Positions 25,553 through 36,100 of a DNA stretch of 64,000 nt are shown here, one piece after another. How positions within the stretch are numbered: the first letter of the stretch is position 1; every line of letters begins with the position of its first letter. The notes beneath the pieces were generated by a model, which saw only the letters and a list, made by a program, of their open reading frames with translations, made no database searches and was not told the origin of the DNA. The stretch is from Trebouxia sp. TZW2008 (lineage: Eukaryota; Chlorophyta; Trebouxiophyceae; Trebouxiales; Trebouxiaceae): NCBI GenBank assembly GCA_002118135.1, contig BDIU01000527.1, positions 1 to 64,000 on the forward strand. The letters are read 5' to 3'. The position numbers were made by a program, and so were the translations under genes.

Positions 25553-26477
25553 TCAGTTGTGTGTTGTGGGTGTCATCTCATAGCCAGGGCCGTATCCAGA
25601 CTCAGCGGGTGACTCATTGGGTGTGGCCCTTTCCAAACCAGTCATGGACCCTCCTGATGCTGCCGGTGCAGGAGCAGGTGCACCGCCACCAGTTGGTGTG
25701 TACATTGCAGCTGCACACAACACGTTTTTGAGGTCAGTAGCCAGCTCAAGGCGCTTCAAGGTGTTTTCAGAATTCAGTCCAGTGTTCAGCATCTTGCGAG
25801 ACGCCACAATATCGCCAGCATGCTACTAGGGTCAGAAAGGCAGTCAGGAAAGCAATCGGACAGTAGGAAATGGATATGAATACCTTCTTGTAGCATTCTT
25901 TCTCTCAGCTGGTGAACCTCCTCAAGCTCTGCCAGGATTCTTTGGTGCTCTGCTGCATCTGCCTCTGACAAGCTGCGCTCAGGCAGTTGCTCCTCTGCCA
26001 GCATGCGATGGCATTGCACAGCGAGAAATGCTGTGGTCAGCAGAAGCAGGCAGCTTTGAAGCTTGTTCATATTGGTGAATCTGCAGCCAAAAGTCGTGTT
26101 GAACGAGCTGAGCGTACAAGCATCGCGCAATGAGCAGACGACAAGGATCTGATGCCTCAAAGCCAGATGCTTCTCCCGGCTCCATTCGGCTGACCGTGTG
26201 TGCAGGCGTAGGCAGTACAAAGCAGCTGCTGCAAGTCGACGTCGGCTTGCGTTTCACTGTGCGGCGCCGATGCGGAGGTCATGATCCCACGGGCTGATAG
26301 CAGCAATCTACAAGCAAATACAATGCGACTTACCTGATTTGCAGGTGTCGTAACGAGACTAAACAGCTGTGCGCGTCTGGAGTCCGACCTGCAGAAGAGG
26401 TCGATCAGGTCAGACCGGCGTGCTTCAAACACAAGAGCTGCAGACTGACGCGGCTCATTTGTGACACTCAACCACAT
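25553..26477 (-). CDS. Gene D: unrecognised protein, exon structure unresolved
   Basis: Three coding pieces are visible. The first, from an ATG at 26477, begins MWLSVTNEPRQSAALVF and reaches a strong GTAAGT donor near 26334. The second, about 26240-25884, includes HRMLAEEQLPERSLSEA and a helical EELEEVHQLRERM-like stretch before a GTATTC donor. The third ends at the stop at 25553 and contains ASRKMLNTGLNSENTLKRLE then a Gly/Ala/Pro-rich tail. Phases do not join cleanly: the second piece ends in phase 1, while the third opens in phase 0 just after two TAG triplets. Either an intron is misplaced, a small exon is missing, or there is an indel. The middle piece is hydrophobic then helical. I do not recognise the family. 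It is divergent from gene E. Confidence 0.33.
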
Positions 26478-26840
26478 ATACCTTGCGCGAGTTGAAGCTG
26501 CTGATCTTCAACCGGGGCTAACGGCAGTCGATCAGCGACAGTTTCTGACCTCAGTGGGTTGACCTGTCGGCTTAAGCAGATCATCGCGTAATTTTGACTA
26601 AATCTCGCGTCGAAGAAACGCCTGCACGCAGGCCTGCAGTGCTCGCACAGCTGCTTTCGGCGATTGTCTGCGCTGTTTGACCCACATATGCAATTTCATT
26701 TGCCTAGAACCCCCTTGCTACCTGCCATGCATTGTCAGCAGTCAAGATCTTGGCGTAACACTGCCACTTAGCTCTCGCATGACAACGCTGAGTGTCGGCA
26801 ACCAAATACGCCTGTTCAGAGGACTAAACAAAGCAGCCCG
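26230..26840. promoter_or_regulatory. CpG-rich divergent promoter region of genes D and E
   Basis: Dense CpG from about 26230 to 26960, spanning the gene D first exon, the gap between the two start codons and the start of gene E. No TATA box or specific site was recognised. Confidence 0.5.
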
Positions 26841-29800
26841 ATGCCCAAGTTTTGTTGCCACCAAGTCTGTTCGAGGACTCGAGCCTTTTCGCCCGATCAC
26901 ATGCTCCGCATTCGAGCTGGAGCTGCAGCGTGTCACTGCATCAGCTCGGCTGAACAGCATGCACGGGCCTTTGCCCCGACAGTGAGTATCCAGATCAACA
27001 GTTCAAAGCAGAGCAAACAATTTGCAGCGTTCAGCAGCAGTCTGCCTTGCAGTTCTGAGGATTGTGGTCATCCCATTGACACTGTACTTCCTCCAGGGCT
27101 GGAGCTCATGCAGCAAAAGTTTACGCTGGCTGGCAGAGACTTCACGCTTGTGGTGCCCAAAAGCATTGATGATGTGCTGGATATGTACATTGAACGAGGT
27201 GAGGCTCAAAGTCTGCATCCTTCAGCTTTTGGCCTCACTCCACATAACGCTGCCTTTAAAAAGCCTTTGCCACATTCATTGTGTTGAAAAGATCACAGTC
27301 AAACAGGCAGGCATTGCCTTGTTTCATTCCTGAGCAGGCCTCTGTGCTGAGCTCACAAGTCAACAATTATGCATTTTGTCCATGCATGCAGCATCGGTTT
27401 GTTGCCTGTCAAATTGTTGACACCAGGTGTAATAAGATTGAGTCTCAATTGTATGTCAGTTGTACCTAGCTTGTCGTTACTAGCATGTATGTCTGCAGAC
27501 CAAGGGGATAGGGACCCATACTGGGCGCGGCCCTGGCCTGCTGCTTTGGCCCTAGCTCAGCTCATTCTGCAGCAGCCCCAGCTAGTAAAGGGCAAGAGGG
27601 TGTGTGACTTTGGCTGTGGTCTGGGCTTGGCTGGCATTGCCGCTGCCATGTCAGGTGAATCTCTGGGTGTTTCTGGTCTTTTTCCATGAGGCATGGAGTC
27701 GCTTTCTGCCTGTTTCTTATTGGTACCTTGTTGTTCACTTTGCCTGTGGACAATCTTGTTGTTGTGAGTCCTTGCTGGAATGCATGTGGGTGTGTGACTT
27801 GAGCTGTGGCTTGGGCCGGCATCGCAGCTGCCTTGTCAGGTAGCATGCTTTTTTCTCTTTCTGCTCTTCAAGGAGACTTCATCTTTTGCTTTTCTGCATT
27901 GCTTATAGTCACTGCTGGGACAATTGAGAAGCTATGACTTGGGCTGCAGCCTGGGCTCGGCTGGCATTGCTGCTGCGTTGTCAGGTGAAACATTGTCCTC
28001 ATCTGCCTGCTTTTCAGGCGAGGCAACCTTTCACCTTCTGCCTCTTGCTTGCTGGTCTTGTTTTCTTGTTGTGTGGCCAGTGATTCTTTTGTGTTCAATT
28101 GGTTGCTGGGATACATGGCAGCTACGGGTCTTCAATTGGTCTGAGGCCTGGGCTTCAATTGGTTGCTGGGATACATGGCAGCTACGGGTCTTCAATTGGT
28201 CTGAGGCCTGGGCTTCAATTAGGTTGCAGCTGCCTTGTCAGCTTGGCTGCTATCTTTGTCATTGTCATACAGTAATCTCTCGACATACCGACTGCATTGG
28301 TTACCAAGAAAAATGTCCTTGCATCAAATTGTCCTTACTCAGAGGTTACCATTGTAGTCAGAATGCAGTGCTTGATTGCCAGTTGCATTGTCCTTATATC
28401 AAGAGTATCCTTATCCTGAGTGCCCTCATATTGAGAGATTACTGTACATGCTCAGCCACCCAGTGTGTGTGATTATAGTACTAGCAGTCCCTCTCACTGT
28501 GTGCTCAAGGCGCAAGCCTCGACATAGCCTCTGTGAACCAAGTATAGACAGCATCCGTTGGTGCTGACCGTGTTTTCAACTGTCAATGCAGGTGCAACGA
28601 AAGTGGTGATGCAGGATATGGAAAATATTGCTCTTACGTGTGCACAACTCGTGCGCAAGCTTGTACCACAGTCTCAGTTGAAATTTACAGACAATGTTTG
28701 CACTGTGATTCTGGCTTGTTTCCTGCTGGCATAGCCTCTGTTGAGGACCATAGACACCATCGGAGGCCTGAATCAGTGCCTTGAAATCAGCAGGCTGTTC
28801 AGTGTGTGCTGACTGTGTTGCCGACTTTTGTGGCAGGTGCAACGGAAGTGGTGATGTTAGACAGGGAACACATTGCCCTTCAGTGGCATAGCCTCCGTTG
28901 AGGATCACAGACACTATCAGAGACCTGATGCAACGCTGAGCCGGTGGCAGGCTGTCAACAGTGTACTGACTACGTTGTCAACTGTTTCTCCAGGTGCCAA
29001 GGAAGTTGTGATGTTAGACAGGGAGCACATTGCCCTTCAGTGTGCACTACTCAGTGCCCAAGCATGTGGCATAGCCTCTGTGGAGGACTACAGACGCTAT
29101 CAGAGACCTGAAGCAACCCTGCGCAATCAGCAGACTGCAGAGACATCAGGGTCTCAACTTCAGCATAGCCTGGCACAGGATCACAACGGCAAAAGTGCTG
29201 TTGTTCACAATGACGGTCACAGAGACAATCACGCACTCAGCCACCAGGTGAGTGGAGTGTGTGATAGCATGATGACAGCTGAGCACAGCACAGGACCAGT
29301 AGTCAAAGTTGGTAGTCATCACAGTGACAGGCTATTGCCAGGTGAGGGAGTGTGTTTGATGGTATGCTTGCAGCATAGCAATAACCATCAAAAAAAGAAA
29401 AAAAAACTTTCAAGTACCTGTGCTAGGTATGTGTGGCCAAGTCCTATCTCGCCTGGCTGGCTTTCTCCGAGCATCACAGCAAGGATGCATGACAGTATAG
29501 CACAGCACAAATCCGCAATGGCTCTGACAGTGAACCTGATGGTCCCCATGTTGACAATCAGTCATTAGGCAAGGCCATTTTGCATGATGTTATGTTGAAA
29601 GCTGGCAAGGATGAGGCATGGCTGCAAGGGATGTGTCATGTCTGCCCCTGTTAGCTGTTTTGAACAAGGCTGTTGCAGTGGGTGTGTTGGAGCACAGGAA
29701 GAAAGCATCAGTGCACATTCTTTTTGCTAGGGTCCGGGACTATGGTGTACATCTGCCCTGCCTGGGGGGGTCCCATCATTTTGTGAGCACCGCTATTCGG

Positions 29801-31827
29801 CAGGAAACAGATGTACACCCTGTCTGTGGTGGTACCTGATGTGTTCTCCAAAAAGTAAAGCCTGCCATAACGCAGTATGCAAAAGATGGCAGGGGCCAAC
29901 GGTGCCAACGTCTGATTGACAGCTGCCGCTATCTCGGAAGCTACGGGGGCTCCCAGAGGTATGCTACAGGCGGTCCACCCGTTCGGGGCTGATGCATTAG
30001 GCGCATGATCGCAACTAGAGCAGAGTGTTGGCAGCGCCAATGCGTCTGAGGAACATTTGCAAGTATTGTGCCACAGTCTCAACATCAGACAAAAGCACAT
30101 GCTTCTGAGCCCATGACACTGATCTGCGCACCAATAACTAGAGCAGAGCGAGACTCAAAAGACTTATGGCTCGAGTCTCACTCTGCTCTAGTTATTGGTG
30201 CGCAGATCATTGTCATGGGCTCAGAAGCATGTGCTTTTGTCTGATGTTGAGACTGTGGCACAATACTTGCAAATGTTCCTCAGAAGCATTGACACTGCCA
30301 GCATGCTGCTCAGGAACATGGACAAGCATGAGTCAAACGCAGTCTCAATGCGCCATCAGCACCATGTTGAGACGGTTTTGAGCAAGAAAGCATTTGCATA
30401 CATGGGCCAATGTGCGCTTCCTGCAGCATGTTGATACGCAAGCACATGCTGTGAGGGCTCATTGAGCCAGCCCCTGTTGCGTTTGCTGCACAAAGTGCAA
30501 TGGTGGGCGTTTCTGACAAAGATTCTGCACTTGCTGGCTTGAAACCACGTCGCACAGCAGCATTGTCACGACACACAGGCAGATCGCTCTCCCTTGGGAA
30601 CTGTCTTTTCGGTTGTGAGCATACAAGTAGTCACCCTGCAGGCCAATGTTCAGGCACCTATGGCTTACATGTACAGTAGCTTCTCCTTGCAAGGACACCC
30701 CTGGTAAGGACATTTTTGATGTAAGGACAATGCAATTGGGAACCCATTACTGTACTGTGAATGCGATGGCACAAGTAAAGAAGGACAACTCGTTGTAAGG
30801 ATGATCTTCTTGGGAAACAAAGCAGCCGTTACAAACAGAATTCACTGTAGTGTTCTTGTGAGGCTGTCAGTGGTGGCACACCACTGCAGAAGCAGCTAGC
30901 AGCAAGTATTGCTCATGTCATGCTTAGTTGCTCATGATGAGAATTTGCTGTCCAGGCAAGACTACCATATCAGGCAGCAAATGCATTTGGTCAATACAAT
31001 GCAGAGTGGTTGTGGTGGTGCAGCTCAGAGGGTAGCTGTTTGACTCGAGCCAGCCCTGAGGGGCAGGGCAGTTTGGTGTGGACCCTGCATGTGATGTGCT
31101 GTATGAGGCCTTTCTGTGAGGTTGGTGCTCAAGTCCTGCAAGGCAGTGAACCTTTTGAAGGTCAGCATCACTCAGGACGCTATATGGTGGTGCAGGTGAG
31201 GGGGCAGCTATTTGACTGGAGCCAGCCTTCAGGGGCAGGGCAGTATGATGTAGCCCTAGCGTGTGATGTGCTGTACGAGGCCTTCTCTGTGGAACCTGTT
31301 GCTCAAGTCATTCCACATTTACTGAGCTTCAAGACAGGCAGACTGCTCCTATCAGATCCATCACGCCGGACCAAACAAAACAGGTAAATTTGCCCTGTGA
31401 TCTTGGCTCCTACATTTGCAGCTGGCCTGCAAAAAATTGCGCCGGTGCCTTCTGTGTGCCGTGGTGCATTGAGTGCATATCACTGAATGTTCATGCTTTC
31501 ATGCCAGCAGTAAACATGTCTATCTATCATCTCTGGCGTCCTTGATGTCTCACATCAGGTTTGAGTCGAGCTGCTATTGCTTGAGACTGCAAGGTCTCTC
31601 TAGCAAAGATCAAGCGTTTAGGCAGGTATCGTGTGCAACTGAATGCCTGACAGTCATTTGCTGGCTACAGGGACAGGTTTTTACAGCTACTCAGCAGTCA
31701 GTCTCCAGCAATGATGTTGCAAGAGAGGTCTGAAGTGACTATTACAATGGATGAACTAGACACACAAGTCGAGTTGCAGATCTTGAAAATCAGGCAGGGT
31801 CAGGATACTGTTGGCCCTAAACACTGA
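26841..31827 (+). CDS. Gene E: METTL-type SAM-dependent methyltransferase, 5 exons
   Basis: Exons 26841-27198, 27499-27654, 28994-29247, 31196-31383 and 31677-31827 join with phases 1,1,0,2, giving 368 aa. Residues 1-85 are rich in Ser, Ala, Arg and Cys with few acids, consistent with an organelle transit peptide (inference). PYWARPWPAALALAQLIL (126 onward) and motif I VCDFGCGLGLAGIAA (154 onward) are typical of the seven-beta-strand lysine methyltransferase group (Methyltransf_16/METTL20/METTL23-like). VVMLDREHIAL fits the acidic motif II. DVALACDVLYE and LLLSDPSRRTKQNR fit the later motifs, and the end VELQILKIR is the usual last strand. Substrate unknown. A 50-residue His/Asn-rich insert separates motifs II and III. 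Exons 2, 3 and 4 all have extra copies in the introns. Convergent with gene F. Confidence 0.88.
27786..27990 (+). repeat. Two echoes of gene E exon 2 (motif I end)
   Basis: Copies of the sequence encoding CDFGCGLGLAGIAAAMSG and its donor recur at about 27788-27842 and 27932-27985. The first carries a small deletion that breaks the frame. The second reads YDLGCSLGSAGIAAALSG in frame and keeps GTGAAAC, a potential donor. Confidence 0.8.
28094..28213. repeat. Perfect 60-bp tandem duplication
   Basis: Two adjacent 60-bp units (28094-28153 and 28154-28213) appear identical, starting TTCAATTGGTTGCTGGGATA. It lies in gene E intron 2. Lack of divergence means a very recent duplication or an assembly effect. 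Confidence 0.85.
28268..28446. mobile_element. TIR MITE, copy 2
   Basis: TA-flanked, with termini CAGTAATCTCTCGACAT and ATATTGAGAGATTACTG. The terminal repeats match almost exactly over the first 12 bases. It is in inverted orientation relative to copies 1 and 3, judged from the internal GTCCTTA and AAGGACA blocks. It lies in intron 2 of gene E. Confidence 0.82.
28523..28993 (+). repeat. Two echoes of gene E exon 3 plus flanking units
   Basis: Acceptor plus exon starts recur at 28592 (GATKVVMQDMENIALTCAQL) and 28837 (GATEVVMLDREHIALQ), before the used exon at 28994 (GAKEVVMLDREHIALQ). All three keep a CAG acceptor and the same phase. A downstream segment (CATAGCCTCTGTTGAGGA-like) recurs near 28523, 28730, 28887 and 29069, so the unit is larger than the exon. 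The first copy is open for about 49 codons; the second stops at once. Confidence 0.82.
29414..29490 (+). repeat. Dispersed intronic repeat, copy 3
   Basis: TGCTAGGTATGTGTGGCCAA then GTCCTATCTCGCCTGGCTGG, in gene E intron 3, directly after an A-rich tract at 29389-29408. Confidence 0.6.
30018..30312. repeat. Long inverted repeat (hairpin) in gene E intron 3
   Basis: Left arm 30018-30156 and right arm 30173-30312, roughly 139 nt each, separated by a 16-nt loop. The arms pair almost throughout (about 90% by eye), including AGCACATGCTTCTGAGCCCA against TGGGCTCAGAAGCATGTGCT. It is transcribed on the sense strand of gene E. The flank at 29880-30020 is locally CpG-rich, unlike other introns, so the block may be a recent insertion. 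Confidence 0.85.
30672..30849. mobile_element. TIR MITE, copy 3
   Basis: TA-flanked, from CAGTAGCTTCTCCTTGCAAG to AGAATTCACTG. It shares GTAAGGACAATGCA and TTGGGAACC blocks with copy 1 in the same orientation. Its termini are more diverged. It lies in intron 3 of gene E. Confidence 0.74.
31000..31135 (+). repeat. Echo of gene E exon 4
   Basis: A copy of exon 4 from its acceptor region through VALACDVLYEAF, about 190 bp upstream of the used exon. It keeps recognisable GAGCCAGCC..GGGGCAGGGCAG and GTGATGTGCTGTA blocks but is frameshifted and has lost a usable frame. Confidence 0.8.
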
Positions 31828-33177
31828 GCCCTGGGCAATGCAGAAAAAAGAAAAGAAAAGAAAAGAAAACTCTACACCGTTAGGCGTCATAAAGGGAGCC
31901 TCTGTCTAAAGAGGCAGCCCGAGAGGCAATCAAACACAATGCTTTCCGCAGCTCGACCCTTGTCAGTGATGTTGCTCCACCACATGGCTCGTCTGTTGAA
32001 GAGAGGCTGCCTAATATCAACCATGTGAGGTATCAACCATGTATGTATGTATGTATGTATGTATCAACCATCATATCCAGAAAGTGGGTGCTGCTGTAAA
32101 ATTTATATCTGTGCAACATTGTGCGGCATATGCATCAGCCTAGGTGTGGGTGGTGTCACAGATACTCTCATGCCCAAGTGACCTCTCAGTCTCAAAATAG
32201 GTGCTGCTGACAGACTAATCCTTTTGCTGCACTCTCAACAAATGGTCATTCGCTTGTTTCTTTGTGCAAGAGTCCGAGACAGCAGCTGAAGCTTAGATGG
32301 CAAACACATGCTGCTGCATGTTGACGGTCGCTGGCATCTTGAACATGATGAACAGCTCAGCAAGCTTGCTGTTACAGCATACTGCAAGCCAACTAGGAGA
32401 TATGATTCTAGTCTTTGATGTGCAAGTTCAATTCTGACAATGTCCTGGGTGCCACTTATCTGTAACACCGACTGCACAGGCAGCAAACAGACGGTAACGA
32501 CAAAGCAGACTATCTTCTGAACAAGGACACAGCAATGTTGGCGGGACACTTTGTAAACAATCGAATTGGCGTCAGTGCCAGACCATACTTGATGATGAGT
32601 CAAAAATTGCATGGCAGCATGCCTTTAAAAGCTAATGAAAAACGGTTCTGAACTCCGTGCAAACTTTGAACAAACTGAGAAGGATGTATGACATATTGCT
32701 GACAGCAAACACTGCTGAGCTCCACTGCGCAAATAGTGCCCCATCACCATGACTCATGTGTGATGTACAACTATAGTGGCTGGGCTTCCTTGTGCTGAGT
32801 TACTCCAGAATGGATCTTTGGCTCTGTACTGTTGGTCTGTGTATTGACATTAGGAAAGGGAAACTGGAGATCATGCATGCAGCCTCTCCGCCCCACAATA
32901 ATCCCCACATTTTCAGCTGTGTACCCTGCATGCAAGCCAGAGATGTCAGCAGTTGCCGCATGCATGTTAGTCATCTTGCATATAAAGGCTTTACCAGACA
33001 ATGGCGCTGTCGCCAGCTTTGCTGCCAGTTTCACACATGTTGCTCAGATCATCACAGCCAAAAGCGACAACACATCGCGCTGGGAAGGGTAAGGCTCAAT
33101 CCAGCTGTGTGATCAAGCTAACAAACAGGTCATGGTTGCAATTTGAAATATGTGCAGGGTGATGAAGCAGTCACCTG
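31828..33177. other. Convergent spacer between genes E and F, with simple repeats
   Basis: 3' flanks of two convergent genes. It holds an A-rich GAAAA tract at about 31845-31869, a (TGTA)n microsatellite at about 32040-32064, and three copies of TATCAACCAT around it (32015-32070). A minus-strand frame at 32771-33034 is open but has no recognisable family or clear splice context, so it is not called. No other gene is seen. Confidence 0.5.
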
Positions 33178-36100
33178 TCATGCAGGCTGTGTGAGACTCT
33201 GTCTAGCAACCTCTATCTCTTGCAAGGGCTCAGGGCTCAAATGCTGAAACCCAGCTGCCTTGCTGACCAGCTTGTGCCCATTGGCAATGAAGTGAAGGCA
33301 TAACTGACGCAACTGCTTTGCTGCATGGTCATCAGCCACTTCCAAAAGCTTACAGCAGTTCTCAACAGTCACACCACGCCTCAGTGCCACTTCTGCTTCA
33401 CACACCGAGTATGGCACATTGTACACAGATGCCATCACGAGCAGCTCAAGTGCTGCTGCTGCGTCTGGCTTGTTGTCTGGCCATGCAATCTGAAAAGTGT
33501 AGAAGAACTCAAAAAACATGGCAGCTGTGGCGTGTGAGGGCTGGATACTGCACTCATGGCAGCACAGCATGTCATCTAGGGCCACTGTCTTCTTACTGCC
33601 CTCCCATAAGGGGCACCACCGCTGAGCCATCACCTCGCAGCTCTTGGCTACTATGAGCTTGTGAAGAAGAATGTCACGCTGACCCACTGACACCTTCGCA
33701 TCTGGGTATGCATCTGGATTGTTGAAGCTGTTGGAAAGGTACCGCTTCACTGGTGAGCTGTTGTGGGCACTCTGCTTGTGAAGCTGCCGGACAGCTGGAG
33801 CCATGTGGTGCAGATCTGTGATCTGCAGCTTGTCTGTCATCCATTTCCTGACTTCTGGAGAAGCGTGCAGAAGCTTCAGCAAAACTGAAGGCATTTGAAT
33901 GGCTGCATTGCACACACAGAAAAGTTCAGTTTGCTTGCACAATGGTGTTAGCTGCAAGGGTTCTGCAACATAAGTGAGGTCTCTCGTCTTTTGGGTTGGC
34001 AGCCACACGAGATCCATCGCTTAGCAGCTTCAGTAAGGGTGCAGGCATCTGTGTGGCTGCAATGCACACAGACCAATGCTCAGACTGCTTGCAAGATATT
34101 GTTGGAAGCAATGACTCAGGTCTGTTGTCTCTGTTGTTGGTGCTGCAGACCAACAATCATTCAGCAGCCTCAGCAAGGCTGCAGGCAATGATGGCTGCAT
34201 TGCACACACACAGTTGTTGCGTAACTTTATTTTGCAATGTGCTGTGCGGTTAGACGCATGAAGTGCATGAAGGTGTGTTTGGCTTCATTTGCTTCAAGAT
34301 TTGAGGATGTACCCACATATATTAATGCTGAATTTGCTGAAAAGGTCATACCACCAGAAACATGCAGTCAAGATGGTGAGCAAATGCAATTTGCAATGAC
34401 ACTGCAACAAGCCATGAAAAGCAAGCGAATAAAGCAGAAAGAGTAGCTTTTGCAGAAGACCTTTCACTTTTACATGATCAAAGCCGGAGACGCTTGATCG
34501 GATGATTGATTGCTTGGTTGGTGATGCGTTGACGGACTGATGACTGGCGATCAGCTCATGTGCTTTTGTAGATGCTTGCTCAGTAACAGGGGAGAAAAGG
34601 CTCACCCTGCTCCAAGTCCTCATCAATGTCATATACCAGCTCACATGGCAGTACAAAACGCCGCGCAGCCTGCACCACAACCCAAGGCGCTTCCATCAGC
34701 CGCTTTGACAGCTTAGCCAGTTCCCAGCGTTCATTTTCTGCCCAGCACTTCTCCAGAACACCCACAATGAAGGCATACGCCTTCTCCACATCTTCTTGGA
34801 TGGGCTTCGGCACTTCTAGGGGTGTGTCTTGGCTCTGAATCTGGTCATTCCTGACTTTGGCTGTATGCATGAGGTGACTGATGACGTGTGATAGCTGGGG
34901 GCCGGTTGGTAAGCTGAGCTGGGAGCGCAACTGAGTGGTGTCGCCTAGAGCTGGATCCGTGACTGCCACTGCACTGGCCACTAAGCGGTAGTGGTTGTAG
35001 TCTTCTTTGTCAAGCAGTGACACTAAGGGAGAGGCAGGTGGGCAGTCATAGGGCGCAAGTACAGTCGCTCTGACTAGGAATGGCTTGGCTGCTATGAGGT
35101 GACTGATATCTGCCCAAGCTGAGTCTTGCGCATGCTGCCGGTATGCAAGCACATTGCGCAGGAGCAGGTCCAACAGCATCCTGAAGTGCTTTGCCAGGAA
35201 TGCTAGTTCTGGGTCTGCGCTCATACAAGCGCACAAACTGATCAGCACAAGCCAGGAAGCACTTGGGGTCTGGAGAATTCTCTTGCACTAGGCCACGCAA
35301 GTACAAGGTAGCCAAACGGTTGCGCCCAAGGTACTCTTCTGGAAGCAGAGTGTAGCCTGCATAACCAGTGCCTGTGCCAAAGAGAGCCTTCAGAAGCTCA
35401 CTGCTGCTATCCACTAGCGTGCTGACTCGCTGCAGCTTTCCATTGACAAAGATCTGCAAGGGTTGCTGCAGCTGCGTCTTTGGGTGGCTAGCTAGACTAT
35501 CAAGCACCCGCATCAGCAAAGGCTTGAACTCCTTGTAAATTTCAGGTAACAGGTCCTGGCTCAGGAAGCTGTCAATGTCAGTGAATCTGATGCCGGCACT
35601 GCGTATGAGCTTCCTTTCAAGGATGCCTGCTGAGTGATACTTGATGATTCTCCATGGGAAGCAGTCATCGAATGGCAGAATGGTTGCTTCCCAAGGTGCG
35701 TTGTTCAAGAATCTGAAATCTGTGCAGCTGGCAAGGTCCAGTTTTGCACCAGAGACATCCTCAAAGATCGTGCACTGCTGCACAAAGCTTTGGAGCTGCT
35801 GCTTGCATTCAGCAATCTGCTTGTTGCCAACCTGCACGCCTGTCAAGATAAAGCAGACGCTCTTGAAGAGAGCTTTGCCCAAATACTTCTGTGAGATGAG
35901 CTGCTGGAGTGATATGTCTTGCTTTGCTGCTGCATATGTGATTGCTGAGGTGATTGGTTCCTTGTCTGCTGGCACCACACTCACCAGGATCCCTGTGTCT
36001 TCTGACAAGCACAGGCACCCAAGCTGAGACAGCACCTCTGCTGTGTCCTTGTTCACGTTTCTGTGTGCACACTGAAGAATGCTCTGAGTCAATGCTGGCT

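Noticed and set aside
29708..30100. Minus-strand frame of 130 aa in gene E intron 3
   Set aside because: It overlaps one arm of the long hairpin and has no family resemblance. The open frame is probably due to the CpG-rich insert composition.
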